DNA of 47,447 nucleotides, taken from positions 1-47,447 of the forward strand of contig JAHFUI010000013.1 of the NCBI GenBank assembly GCA_023265175.1. The letters are read 5' to 3'. Shown piece after piece: positions 6,532 to 17,050 of this stretch (positions within the stretch are counted from its first letter, which is position 1; every line of letters starts with the position of its first letter). The translations under genes and the position numbers were made by a program. The stretch comes from Acidobacteriota bacterium. GTDB lineage: Bacteria; Acidobacteriota; Vicinamibacteria; Vicinamibacterales; CAVVIG01. Under the pieces are notes generated by a model, which did no database searches, was not told the origin of the DNA, and worked only from the letters and a program-made list of their open reading frames with translations.

Positions 6532-7431
6532 ATGGTCCGGCGGGGCGTGAGGATTCTCGACACGTTTGCCGAGGCGTTCGACATGCGCGCCGCGCGCGTC
6601 GTGATCACAGCCCAATCGCCGGTCTGGGCGCGGACGGCGGCGCAGTCCATGACCGGCTTTGCCACCTCAGTCATCGGGTGCAAAGTCGAAGCGGGCATCG
6701 AGGCCGATCTCCTTCCCCAGGAGACGCCCGACGGGCGGCCGGGCGTGAGCGTGCTGGTGTTTGGCTTCAACGTCGAGGGACTCGGCGGCCGGCTGGTCGA
6801 CAGAGTGGGCCAGACGGTGCTCACCTGTCCGACCACGGCCTGCTTCGACGGTTTGCCTCAGGCGGCCGATCGAGTCGTCGTCGGCGGACAGCTGCGCCAT
6901 TTCGGCGACCAGTTTCAATCGAGCAAATTCCTGGACGGTCAGCGGTACTGGCGGATCCCGGTGATGGAAGGCGAGTTCCTGGTGCAGGAAGCGTTCGGGA
7001 TCCAAAAGGCCATCGGCGGCGGCAACTTCCTGATCCTGGCCAAGGATCAGGACGCCGCGCTCACGGCGGCGGAAGCGGCGGTCGAGGCCATGCGCCGGCT
7101 GCGCGGCGTCGTGCTGCCGTTTCCCGGCGGGATCGTGCGCGCCGGGAGCAAGGTGGGCGCGAAGCACTACAAGAAGATGATTGCCTCCACCAACGACGCG
7201 TACTGTCCGACGCTGCGCGGGCGGTCCGGCGTCGCCAGCGACCTGCCCGAGGACGTCAACTCCGTGCTCGAGATCGTCGTGGACGGCCTGGATCGTCCGG
7301 CAATCGAGCGCGCGCTGCGCGCCGGCATCGAGGCCGCCTGCCGTCCTGGTGTCGTCGAGATCTCGGCGGGTAACTACGGCGGCAAGCTCGGAAAACACCA
7401 CTTCCGGCTGCATGAATTGGTGAATTCGTGA
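6532..7431 (+). CDS. ftr: formylmethanofuran--tetrahydromethanopterin formyltransferase
   Basis: Ftr (FhcD in bacteria) moves the formyl group between formylmethanofuran and tetrahydromethanopterin in C1 metabolism. The product has 299 residues, close to the usual 297. The ATG at 6532 is chosen over 6496 because GGAG precedes it by five bases and the N-terminus then aligns with the family ('DTFAEAF' at residues 10-16). Other diagnostic segments are 'QTVLTCPTTACFD', 'AIGGGNFLILAKDQDAAL', 'LPFPGGIVRAGSKVGAKHYK' and 'NDAYCPTLRG'. The partner genes fhcA, fhcB and fhcC and other H4MPT genes are not in this window, so the gene is isolated here. It sits near the PQQ dehydrogenase, which fits formaldehyde or C1 oxidation but does not prove it. 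Confidence 0.93.
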   Translation: MVRRGVRILDTFAEAFDMRAARVVITAQSPVWARTAAQSMTGFATSVIGCKVEAGIEADLLPQETPDGRPGVSVLVFGFNVEGLGGRLVDRVGQTVLTCPTTACFDGLPQAADRVVVGGQLRHFGDQFQSSKFLDGQRYWRIPVMEGEFLVQEAFGIQKAIGGGNFLILAKDQDAALTAAEAAVEAMRRLRGVVLPFPGGIVRAGSKVGAKHYKKMIASTNDAYCPTLRGRSGVASDLPEDVNSVLEIVVDGLDRPAIERALRAGIEAACRPGVVEISAGNYGGKLGKHHFRLHELVNS

Positions 7432-7486
7432 GGACGGGGCGGGTGACGATCCATAATCACATCAATCCGCACGCTTTCTCCGCCAC

Positions 7487-8806
7487 ATGACTGCTCGACT
7501 CGTTCGGAAGCTCGCCGTTATGCTGGCGCCCCTGTTGGCCTCCAGCGCGGTCGCGGCGCAGTCCCGCGAGGGTCCACTTCCGCCCACCGTGTACGCGGCC
7601 GACGTCGACAGCATCATCCATCCGGTCTCCGCGGAGTACATGATCGAGACGATCGACCGGGCCGATCGCGCCGGCGCGATGCTCGTGATCTTCACGCTCC
7701 GGACGCCAGGCGGCCTGGTCGAGTCCACGCGCGACATCATCACGCACATGCTGGCCGCCAGGACGCCGGTCGCGATCTTCATCGGGCCGTCGGGTGCTCG
7801 CGCCGCGTCGGCCGGCTTCCTCCTCACGATCGCCGCTGACGTGGCCGCGATGGCGCCGGGCACACATATGGGCGCGGCGCATCCCGTGGCCGGTGCCGGC
7901 GAGAAGATGGACGAGACGATGGCGAAAAAAACCGCGGCGGACGTGGCGGCGTACGCCCGCACCCTCGCGAACAAGCGTCATCGGAACGTCACGCTTGCGG
8001 AGGAGGCCGTGAACAACAGCCGCGCCTTCACCGAAGAGGAGGCGCTCAACGCCTTGCCGCCGCTGATCGATCTCGTGGCCCCTGACGTCTCCGGGCTGCT
8101 GCGAGCACTTGATGGCCGCAGCGTCACGCGGTTCGACGGCACGACAATCCGCTTGAAGACCGCCAACGCACGCGTCATCCCCATCGAGATGAACCTGCGG
8201 CAGCGCCTGCTCAGTGCCATCGCTCATCCCAACGTTGCCTACATTCTCCTGACTCTCGGCACGCTCGGGCTGACGATCGAGTTGTGGAGCCCGGGCGCGG
8301 TGCTGCCGGGCGTCGCGGGAGGACTGTGCCTGTTGCTGGCGTTTTTCGCCTTCCAGATCCTTCCGGTGAACTACGCGGGCCTGTTGTTGATCCTGTTCGG
8401 TTTGCTGCTCCTGGTGCTTGAAGTCAAGGTCCCCAGCTACGGGCTGCTCACGGTCGGCGGGCTCGCGAGCCTCATCTTCGGTTCGATGATTCTGACGAGT
8501 TCCGCCGAGCCGGAGCTGCAATTGAGCCTCCGGCTCGTGCTGCCGATTGTGTTCGGGCTGGCCGGAATCGCCGTCTTTCTCGTACGGCTGGCTGTCGCCT
8601 CGCAGCGGCGCCTCCCGATCGCTGGCGTCGCGAGCATGATCGATGAGGTCGGACACGCGTTGACGGCCATCGAGCCGGGAGGAACCGGGCGCGTCGCGAC
8701 GCACGGCGAGATCTGGAACGCGATCGCCCAAGAACCCGTCGCCCAAGGCGATCGTGTCCGCGTCACGAGCGTTGACGGCCTGACGCTGACTGTCCGCAAG
8801 GAATGA
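7487..8806 (+). CDS. NfeD-family membrane serine protease (ClpP class)
   Basis: The protein has 439 residues: a signal peptide, a ClpP-like protease domain (about 30-215), four or more membrane segments (about 245-385) and a C-terminal OB-fold NfeD domain. The nucleophile is Ser108 in 'RAASAGF', and a Lys about 40 residues later (147 or 148) fits the Ser-Lys dyad of archaeal 1510-N proteases. This is the long STOPP/NfeD1b form. The next gene is a slipin seven to ten bases downstream, the standard partner cleaved or organised by such proteases in membrane quality control. Confidence 0.9.
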   Translation: MTARLVRKLAVMLAPLLASSAVAAQSREGPLPPTVYAADVDSIIHPVSAEYMIETIDRADRAGAMLVIFTLRTPGGLVESTRDIITHMLAARTPVAIFIGPSGARAASAGFLLTIAADVAAMAPGTHMGAAHPVAGAGEKMDETMAKKTAADVAAYARTLANKRHRNVTLAEEAVNNSRAFTEEEALNALPPLIDLVAPDVSGLLRALDGRSVTRFDGTTIRLKTANARVIPIEMNLRQRLLSAIAHPNVAYILLTLGTLGLTIELWSPGAVLPGVAGGLCLLLAFFAFQILPVNYAGLLLILFGLLLLVLEVKVPSYGLLTVGGLASLIFGSMILTSSAEPELQLSLRLVLPIVFGLAGIAVFLVRLAVASQRRLPIAGVASMIDEVGHALTAIEPGGTGRVATHGEIWNAIAQEPVAQGDRVRVTSVDGLTLTVRKE

Positions 8807-8815
8807 GGTGCCGTG

Positions 8816-9595
8816 ATGGTGATTTCCGAGATTTCCCCGCTCCTGATCCTCGTGCTGATCCTGGCGGTCTATCTGATCGCGTCAATCAAGATCCTGGCCG
8901 AGTACGAGCGGGGTGTCATCTTCCGCTTGGGGAAGGTGCTGCCAGAGCCCAAAGGGCCCGGCGTGATCCTGGTGTTCGTACCCATCGACCGCATGGTGCG
9001 CGTCAGTTTGCGAACGGTCGCCCTCGAGGTGCCGCCTCAGGATGTCATCACCCGCGACAACGTGTCCGTGAAAGTGAGCGCGGTCCTCTACTCTCGGGTC
9101 GTTGATCCCCGGCGAGCCATCGTGGAGGTGGAGAACTACCGATACGCGACGTCGCAGCTGGCGCAGACGACGCTCAGGAGCGTGCTCGGCCAGGCGCAAC
9201 TCGATGACCTGCTGGCCGAGCGCGATCGCCTGAATCAGCAGCTGCAGCAGATCCTCGATCAGCACGCCGAGCCGTGGGGCATCAAAGTGTCGGCCGTCGA
9301 AGTGAAGCACGTCGATCTACCAGCCGACATGCAGCGATCGATGGCCCGCCAGGCTGAAGCCGAGCGGGAGAAACGGGCGAAGATTATTCACGCCGAAGGC
9401 GAGCTGGAAGCCTCGGCCAAGCTGGCCCAGGCCGCCGCCGTCATCGCCTCGCAGCCGCTGAGCATCACGTTGCGCTACCTGCAGACCCTCACGGAAATCG
9501 CGGCCGAGAAGAACTCGACGATCGTCTTTCCGCTGCCGATCGAGCTTTTGGAGCTGCTCAAGGCCGCCGTGCGGAGCACTCCGGACGCGCGATAG
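8816..9595 (+). CDS. slipin (SPFH/band-7 stomatin-like protein)
   Basis: The product has 259 residues. ATG 8816 is preferred to GTG 8813 because GAGGTG lies at a workable distance only for the ATG. One N-terminal membrane segment (residues 6-24) is followed by the SPFH domain with slipin signatures: '[14 protein letters not shown]', '[20 protein letters not shown]' and '[19 protein letters not shown]'. A charged coiled-coil '[18 protein letters not shown]' leads to the C-terminus. It forms an operon with the NfeD protease and probably assembles into membrane microdomain oligomers. Confidence 0.92.
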   Translation: MVISEISPLLILVLILAVYLIASIKILAEYERGVIFRLGKVLPEPKGPGVILVFVPIDRMVRVSLRTVALEVPPQDVITRDNVSVKVSAVLYSRVVDPRRAIVEVENYRYATSQLAQTTLRSVLGQAQLDDLLAERDRLNQQLQQILDQHAEPWGIKVSAVEVKHVDLPADMQRSMARQAEAEREKRAKIIHAEGELEASAKLAQAAAVIASQPLSITLRYLQTLTEIAAEKNSTIVFPLPIELLELLKAAVRSTPDAR

Positions 9596-9767
9596 GTCCG
9601 CCTGATGAAGGATCTGATCGCCCAAGACAGGAAGACTCGGCTCTTCCTCGTGAGCAGCCTCGCGCCCGCGACCGCCGGCATCAGCGCATCGCTTCGGGCG
9701 AACACCGCGAGCGACCTGCAGCGGATCTTTTTCGATCCCGTCGACAAGGCGCATTCGGCGCGGATGA

Positions 9768-9974
9768 TTGCTGCACCTGAAGGACCGGAAGAAGAATCAG
9801 GGCGACAATACCGTCTGGGGCCAGGGTGAGACGCCGATCCGCGACGTGCTGCAGTTACTGAAGCGCGAGCGGTGGCCGATTCCCGCCTATATCGAGTACG
9901 AGTATCGAGGCGAAGGGACACCAGTGGACGAGGCGAAGAAGTGCTACGCGTACGCGAAGCAGGCGCTCGCGTGA
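9768..9974 (+). pseudogene. C-terminal remnant of a sugar phosphate isomerase/epimerase
   Basis: The 68-codon stretch reads '[19 protein letters not shown]' and then '[12 protein letters not shown]', the last beta-alpha units of a xylose isomerase-like TIM barrel. Full-length members have about 280-300 residues, so more than three quarters is missing. A stop codon lies in frame immediately upstream. The preceding 9596-9767 shows no recognisable start of the same family; an open frame there (9605-9829) resembles nothing I know. Confidence 0.65.
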
Positions 9975-10086
9975 GCCTGCCGCGCGCGTGCTGACTTCAG
10001 CCGTCGCCTACGCGCGCCAGCGCGACAGGGCAAATCCGACCTTGAAGGAGCCGGGCCGGACCCGGTAGAATCGTGAGGCGCAGTAT

Positions 10087-10103
10087 TTTCCGATAATCGG
10101 AAA
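10087..10103. promoter_or_regulatory. 17-bp perfect palindrome upstream of the phosphatase gene
   Basis: TTTCCGAT, a central A, and ATCGGAAA form an exact palindrome about 100 bases before the preferred start at 10205. It is AT-rich against a GC-rich background and looks like a protein-binding site. The bound factor is unknown. Confidence 0.45.
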
Positions 10104-10204
10104 GCTTGTCCATCGAGAAAAAGCGCTCGAAGGCAGATTCAACTCCCAGGCGGGAAATCACGTCGAAGGGTCAGTTCTTCACGGCCCCAGAAAGCGAGGA
10201 GCAC

Positions 10205-10807
10205 GTGTTTGGTAACAGTTCGCGGTCGCCGGTGGCGCATCGTTACGCCCAAGATGACTTTCTCGATCCGGTGTTCAGGCGATCACTTGTTGTCATCGCT
10301 CTCATCGGCTGTGGTGTCCTGGGGCTCGTGGCGCACGCGCAGGTCACGAAGGAAACGGTGCCCGGCATCACCAATTTCGCTCGCGTCGAATCGACCGTCG
10401 CGTGTGCCGGCGCGACGACCCCCGCGGCGCTGACGGAAGTGAAGCGGCTCGGTTATGCGTCGGTGATCAACCTGCGGCAGGCGAGCGAGCCAGGGGCCGA
10501 CATCGACGCCGAATCGGCGGCGGCAAAGGCCGTGGGGTTGAATTTCGTCCACCTCCCCTTCAACGCGGCGTCGCCGGATCCGATGCTGGTCGAGCGGTTT
10601 CTGAAGGCGGTGACCGACCGCGGCAACCAGCCCGCGTTCATCCACTGTGCGAGCGGGAATCGCGCGGCCGCGCTGTGGCTGATCAAGCGTGTCGACGTGG
10701 ACGGATGGGACGTCGAGCGTGCGTCGGCCGAGGCCGCCGCCCTGGGCCTCACCAGTTCCGCGCTCAAGACGTTCGCGCTCGAGTACATTCAGGCCCACAA
10801 GAAGTGA
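10205..10807 (+). CDS. tyrosine-phosphatase-like protein, HCxSGxR type
   Basis: With the GTG start at 10205 (AGGAG four bases upstream) the product has 200 residues. A TTG start at 10106 would add 33 poorly conserved residues. A membrane segment or signal peptide ('SLVVIALIGCGVLGLVAHA') places the rest outside the cytoplasm. The domain resembles the DUF442/PTP-like group: 'GYASVINLRQASEPGADI' and the active loop 'FIHCASGNRAAALW' with Cys and Arg five residues apart. Such proteins may hydrolyse phosphate esters or bind sulfur species; the substrate is unknown. Confidence 0.75.
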   Translation: MFGNSSRSPVAHRYAQDDFLDPVFRRSLVVIALIGCGVLGLVAHAQVTKETVPGITNFARVESTVACAGATTPAALTEVKRLGYASVINLRQASEPGADIDAESAAAKAVGLNFVHLPFNAASPDPMLVERFLKAVTDRGNQPAFIHCASGNRAAALWLIKRVDVDGWDVERASAEAAALGLTSSALKTFALEYIQAHKK

Positions 10808-10840
10808 ACCGGTCGCAATCAGGATCGATTGCCAGACACG

Positions 10841-10861
10841 ATGTGTTACACTGTAACACAT
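10841..10861 (+). promoter_or_regulatory. perfect operator palindrome overlapping the antitoxin start
   Basis: ATGTGTTACA, central C, TGTAACACAT is a perfect 21-bp palindrome, and the antitoxin ATG (10860) lies in its last bases. TACACT at 10847-10852 would place the transcription start at or near the ATG, implying a leaderless mRNA. The design is the same as the mazEF operator at 395-417, including the ATGTG/CACAT arms. Confidence 0.65.
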
Positions 10862-11078
10862 GAAAGGGACCCTAACGATCCGCATTGAAAAGGACCTTGA
10901 GCGCGTTCTCGACCGCCTGTGCAAGCAAACGGGCCAAAGCCGTAGCGAGATCGTGCGAGATGCGCTGCGCCGCGAGCTCTCCCTGCGCCGCTTCGAGGAT
11001 CTCCGCCGCCGAGTGCTGCCTTTCGCCGAGGCCAGAGGCTATCTGACCGATGAGGACATCGCGCGGACCGTGTCGTGA
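10860..11078 (+). CDS. ribbon-helix-helix antitoxin (CopG/VapB-like)
   Basis: The 72-residue protein begins with the ribbon strand 'MKGTLTIRIEKDLERVLD', followed by the helix-turn-helix of the CopG/RHH fold ('CKQTGQSRSEIVRDALRREL'). Its C-terminal tail ('VLPFAEARGYLTDEDIART') is the likely toxin-binding part. It overlaps the PIN toxin by four bases (GTGA at 11075-11078) and has a perfect palindrome over its start codon. Confidence 0.85.
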   Translation: MKGTLTIRIEKDLERVLDRLCKQTGQSRSEIVRDALRRELSLRRFEDLRRRVLPFAEARGYLTDEDIARTVS

Positions 11079-11476
11079 GGGTATTCCTCGACACCAATGT
11101 GCTCGTCGCCGCTTTCGCCACTCGCGGACTGTGCGCCGATGTGATGCGGGTCGTCCTCGCTGAGCACCAACTGATTACAGGCGAAGTCGTACTCGCTGAA
11201 CTCCGCGCCGTGCTCATCCATCGCATCAAATTGCCCCGAGCCACAGTGGAGGACATCGTGGCGTTGCTGCGAGATCAAGAAGTCGTGCCGAAACCGAGTA
11301 AGCCTTCCGAAGTGCCAATCCGAGATCCGGATGACCGCTGGATTCTTGCGTCAGCGACGGCTGGACGAGCCGATGTCCTGGTCACAGGCGACCGAGATCT
11401 TCTCGACGTCGCAAGTAAGGCTCCGTTGCCGATTCTTGCCCCACGAGGATTCTGGGATCTGCTGAGCAAGCCCTGA
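11075..11476 (+). CDS. PIN-domain ribonuclease toxin
   Basis: This 133-residue protein of the 'putative toxin component, PIN family' (COG1569-like) begins at GTG 11075. The acidic residues of the PIN active site are visible: Asp6 in 'FLDTNVLVAAF', 'GEVVLAELRAVL', and 'DPDDRWILASATAGRADVLVTGD' followed by 'RDLL'. Such toxins cut RNA in a metal-dependent way and are held inactive by the upstream RHH protein. It forms the second toxin-antitoxin pair in the window. Confidence 0.87.
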   Translation: MRVFLDTNVLVAAFATRGLCADVMRVVLAEHQLITGEVVLAELRAVLIHRIKLPRATVEDIVALLRDQEVVPKPSKPSEVPIRDPDDRWILASATAGRADVLVTGDRDLLDVASKAPLPILAPRGFWDLLSKP

Positions 11477-11556
11477 TCAGTTCGCAGGAATTCATTGCTG
11501 ATCTTTGTCCGGCTAGACGCCTTGCCGTTCAGGCGCGGCCAGTTCTTGGCCGTCGC

Positions 11557-12417
11557 CTAGTCGGCGGTCGGATGCTCGACATGGTCGATGACGAGCACGT
11601 CAACCGGCTCTTTCGTCGATTCGAGCTTCAGCCCGAGTTGCTCCTCCAGGGCCGTGAATAGCGAGGGTGCGTTGGAGTCGACCGGTGGCAACGGCGCGCC
11701 GTGATTGTCCGCCGTCGTGTCGGGCGTCCACGTCAAATCCACGTCAAACGTGCCAGTCAGACCCGTGCGGTCGAGAACAATTCGATTGATGCCGGGTATG
11801 AGCCGGGCGAGGCCGCTGACGATGTTGGTCATCGTCGCGCCGGTGGCGGTCAGGCTGCCGGGACCAACTCTACCGCCGCATGTTCGATGGTCCGCCGGCG
11901 CTGGATCGAGCGGCCTCGTGCGATCGCCCGCCGTGGCTCGAGCGGCGCAATCAACGGTCCTGCGCCGCAGCCCAGGCCCGAGCGTGCCGTCGCGCCGCGC
12001 CAGAACCAGCGCGAACACGGGCAGATCTTTCGTCTCAAGATGCGTTTGCAGTTGAAACCGCTCCTCGATTAAGTTGCGGAGTATCGTGAGCACCGGCGAG
12101 GCAAACGTGCCTCGCGCGGAATCGGGCGTTCCGGGAGCCGTGGCCACGACATCGAAGCGATCGGAATCGAGCCACTTCGGGCCGCCGGATATCTGGTAGT
12201 CCGGAAGCGGCTGCTCCGACATGCCGTATGCGGTGCTGATCAGCGCTTTCAACGTGACGCCACGAGCGGTGAACCGACGGCCCTGAAATGCCGACAGGGT
12301 TTCAAGGTCAGACGTGTTCGGCTTGACGGATGCCACGTCGAAACGCGGGCTCTGCGTCTGGGCCGACAACGCCACTCCGGCAGAAACCACGGCGACCGCC
12401 AAGAGCAAGCTTTTCAT
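11557..12417 (-). CDS. TIGR03435/DUF3738 soil-associated secreted protein
   Basis: The product has 286 residues with a start at 12417 behind GGGGAGG, giving a clean signal peptide (MKSLLLAVAVVSAGVALSAQ). The family's hallmark ends are both present: 'PRFDVASVKPN' after the signal peptide and 'VDVLVIDHVEHPTAD' at the C-terminus, with 'LDRTGLTGTFDVDLTW' between. These proteins are greatly expanded in Acidobacteria and have no known function. In relatives they often follow BlaR1-like or sigma-factor genes, but neither is beside this copy. Confidence 0.9.
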   Translation of the reverse strand: MKSLLLAVAVVSAGVALSAQTQSPRFDVASVKPNTSDLETLSAFQGRRFTARGVTLKALISTAYGMSEQPLPDYQISGGPKWLDSDRFDVVATAPGTPDSARGTFASPVLTILRNLIEERFQLQTHLETKDLPVFALVLARRDGTLGPGLRRRTVDCAARATAGDRTRPLDPAPADHRTCGGRVGPGSLTATGATMTNIVSGLARLIPGINRIVLDRTGLTGTFDVDLTWTPDTTADNHGAPLPPVDSNAPSLFTALEEQLGLKLESTKEPVDVLVIDHVEHPTAD

Positions 12418-12855
12418 CTTCACCTCCCCTTTTTCGCTCACCTCCACTCTGACGCTCGTCCCGTGCGCTCGGCCTTTGCTTTCTGAGGCGCCTCCGTCTC
12501 GCTGTCACAGCTTTTCGAAATCGACCAACGGTCTGATCCGTCAGCGTCTGACTGACGTTGGACTTGTGGACCAGCCGCGCGCGCTTGGGCTGGAGGCTGG
12601 ACGGGGCAGAGCGAGGAATTACGCTTGATTCTGCTTTGACAGCGTAACGAATAGTCGACGGCGAAGCCGCGCGTCAACATGGCCGGATTGCACCGTCGTG
12701 TACACGCGCAATCTGCAGAATCGAAAGGGATTCTAGCAGGAATCTCGCCCATCCCCGATTGGGTTACGCGCGAAGGCGATCACCGAACCTGCGCCAAACG
12801 GCAGATCCGCCTTGATCTCAAGCGCGTCGGGCCGAGGTGACGACTGATGGTGTCG
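12418..12855. other. 438-base interval without a recognisable gene
   Basis: This interval lies upstream of the TIGR03435 gene and downstream of the HAD-ATPase gene. Short open frames exist on both strands but show no signal peptide, known domain or good ribosome site. A small inverted pair, gtcagcgtctgactgac, lies near 12540. Promoter elements for the minus-strand TIGR03435 gene should be here, but I could not define them. Confidence 0.5.
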
Positions 12856-14598
12856 TCATGTCCCGGTTTCCACGGCTGTCTGATACCTCGCGCGAATCGC
12901 CTGTCCGATGGCATCCGCGACGTCGCGCGGGTCGTCCGATTCCACGCGGGTCTCGACCTCGTGAATGTGCGCGGCGAGCGGGCGATCGCGGAACACGCCC
13001 TCGATCCAGCGGGAGAAATCGTGCCGCCGGAGGTGGCCCGCCAGCCGATCGGCGGGCAGCGCCGCTAGGAGTCCGGTGAATTCCTTCAACGTGCGGACCC
13101 GCGCACCCGGTCGCCCGTCGCCCGTGAAGACGAACGCCTGCGACTCGAGGACCGGCATATCGAGGTACTTCGTGCGGTGCCGCACGTGCGCCGTCAGCCG
13201 GGGCGCCAACTGGAACCGACGCACCTGGCCATGCGCCTCTTCGGTGCCCGGCAGCAGTGCGGCTTCGGTCGTCTGGAGATTGCGAAACAGGTCGGGCGAC
13301 ACGCCGGCGCACGGCTGAGGCCGGCACATCGCCAAGAGCGTCTTCGTTTCCTCGGGATCGGTCTCACGCGTCACCATCACGACGGCGTCCGGGGTCGCGC
13401 GAACGGGAGCCGGCAGGCTCGAGATGCGGTAGGTCACGAAGATGTACCCCGCCAGCTCGAGATCGATGAGGTGGGAGACATCGGGGCCGCTGAGAAAATA
13501 GTGCGCTTCGTCGAGCAGGATCTTGTGCGGCAGCCCGGTGTTGCGCCGCAGGGTCACGAGCAACGGGAGCAACGTGCGCAGGTATTCACGCTTCTCGCGG
13601 TGCGCAATTTTCGACAGATCGACGATGACGGTCACATCCGGGTGGCGCAGCGCACGCACCAGCTCGCGTGCGTGGGGCGCCGGATCGTCGCCTCCGAGTG
13701 TGATGACACCCGGCAGCGCTTCGAGCGATCGATAGTCACCTTCGGGGTCGATGATGCACAGGCAATAGCCTTGAAGAATCGATTGTTCGCAGAGCAGGCC
13801 CGCCAGCCACGACTTGCCGGTGCCAGGCTCTCCGGCGATGAGGATCGTCCGCCCTCGAACAGCCAGGCTGACCTCGTCTCCGTTGTGTTGGCGACCGAGC
13901 ATGAGGCGTCGCCGGCCCATCTGGCCGGCCGACAGACGCGGCTGCTGGGACACCCGCTGGATATAGTCGGCCACCGCGCTCGGGCCTGTGCCGGCGATCA
14001 CCTCGTCGGCGACGGCGCGTAACGCGGCGCTGCCCCATCCCACCGCCACGCCGACTTCGCAGGCGTCGAGCAGATCGTGATCGTTTTCCGCGTCGCCGAC
14101 CCCGACCGTGTTGTGGATCGAAACCCTGAGGGCGAGAAGCGCCTGTCGCAATCCCGTGGATTTTCCAATGGACTGCGGCAACACCATCAAGCGGCCACGA
14201 TTGAACGCGAGGATGAGCGGCTGCTCGAGCGACCGGATCACCTCGAGAATCGGGCCGGCCCACTGCGCATCGGCCTCCACGACCGACTCGCCGGCCGCGA
14301 AAGGGATGCCGCGTCGCTGAAGCTCCTGGAGGAAGGCCGGACTGGGCACGTGTCCAATGACGACGTGCCGCCCGCTCGCTGGAAACTCGAGCACGGCGCC
14401 ATTCTCGGCCACGATGACGTCAAAGCAGGTCAAGTCTCCAGCGACCTGATGGAGATCGGGCAACCGACGTCCAGTAACCAGAATGACCACGATCCCGCGC
14501 CGCCGCGCCTCGCCGACCGCATCGCGTACAGCCGGATCGAACACGCCGTCCACGGCGATGGTGCCGTCGTAGTCGAGCGCAAGGGCAGAGAATTTCAT
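12856..14598 (-). CDS. HAD phosphatase fused to a HerA/DUF87-like ATPase
   Basis: The protein has 580 residues when started at the ATG at 14598; an open extension to 16032 is only ligA antisense. Residues 1-220 are a Cof/SPP-type HAD hydrolase: motif I 'LDYDGTI' (Asp9, Asp11), motif II 'LVTGRR', and motif IV 'GDAENDHDLLD'. Residues about 235-480 form a P-loop ATPase of the HerA/VirB4-like class: Walker A 'GEPGTGKS' with Lys262, Walker B 'ILLDEAHYF' with Asp363 and Glu364. The C-terminal 100 residues ('FVFTGDGRPGARVRTLKEF', 'HLRRHDFSRWIEGVFRD') resemble DUF5752. A nucleotide- or sugar-phosphate phosphatase joined to a putative DNA-pumping motor is odd. It is divergent from ligA, with a palindromic repeat between them. 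Confidence 0.8.
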   Translation of the reverse strand: MKFSALALDYDGTIAVDGVFDPAVRDAVGEARRRGIVVILVTGRRLPDLHQVAGDLTCFDVIVAENGAVLEFPASGRHVVIGHVPSPAFLQELQRRGIPFAAGESVVEADAQWAGPILEVIRSLEQPLILAFNRGRLMVLPQSIGKSTGLRQALLALRVSIHNTVGVGDAENDHDLLDACEVGVAVGWGSAALRAVADEVIAGTGPSAVADYIQRVSQQPRLSAGQMGRRRLMLGRQHNGDEVSLAVRGRTILIAGEPGTGKSWLAGLLCEQSILQGYCLCIIDPEGDYRSLEALPGVITLGGDDPAPHARELVRALRHPDVTVIVDLSKIAHREKREYLRTLLPLLVTLRRNTGLPHKILLDEAHYFLSGPDVSHLIDLELAGYIFVTYRISSLPAPVRATPDAVVMVTRETDPEETKTLLAMCRPQPCAGVSPDLFRNLQTTEAALLPGTEEAHGQVRRFQLAPRLTAHVRHRTKYLDMPVLESQAFVFTGDGRPGARVRTLKEFTGLLAALPADRLAGHLRRHDFSRWIEGVFRDRPLAAHIHEVETRVESDDPRDVADAIGQAIRARYQTAVETGT

Positions 14599-14639
14599 CG
14601 CATTCGGGTTTCCAGCACGACCGCCGGTTTTCCGGCAAC

Positions 14640-14775
14640 CTAAGAGCCCTCCGAGTAATACCGAACGGGCTCTTACTAGGTGCGCAACGCGCGCTCCATG
14701 CTTCGAAATCCTGGCCGTTTTTACCGGCGAAGCCGGCCTACCAGGAGCGTGCTCCGATTTGGCGAGCACGCTTCC
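14640..14775 (+). repeat. composite palindromic element, copy 1
   Basis: It has a left hairpin 'aagagccct...gggctctt' (14642-14674 region), a central block 'ttaccggcgaagccggccta' (14721-14740) and a right hairpin 'aggagcgtgctc...gagcacgctt' (14743-14773). The same three-part layout is seen at 19561-19707 and, inverted, inside ligA at 16004-16143. It fills most of the divergent gap between the HAD-ATPase and ligA genes. Confidence 0.75.
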
Positions 14776-14805
14776 ATCTGGCTGGTATTGCAATTGCCTT
14801 GCTAG

Positions 14806-16962
<2,157 letters not shown>

Positions 16963-17050
16963 CAGAGCGCGGTTCCCGCGGAGCACGGAGTGGGGGCGTT
17001 GGGGCCCCACGCAGTGCGGAGCGGGAAACCGGGGGAGGGACCCCGGAGTA

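Noticed and set aside
9605-9829. 74-codon frame after the slipin gene
   Set aside because: No recognisable domain. It partly overlaps the isomerase remnant in another frame and is probably decayed sequence.
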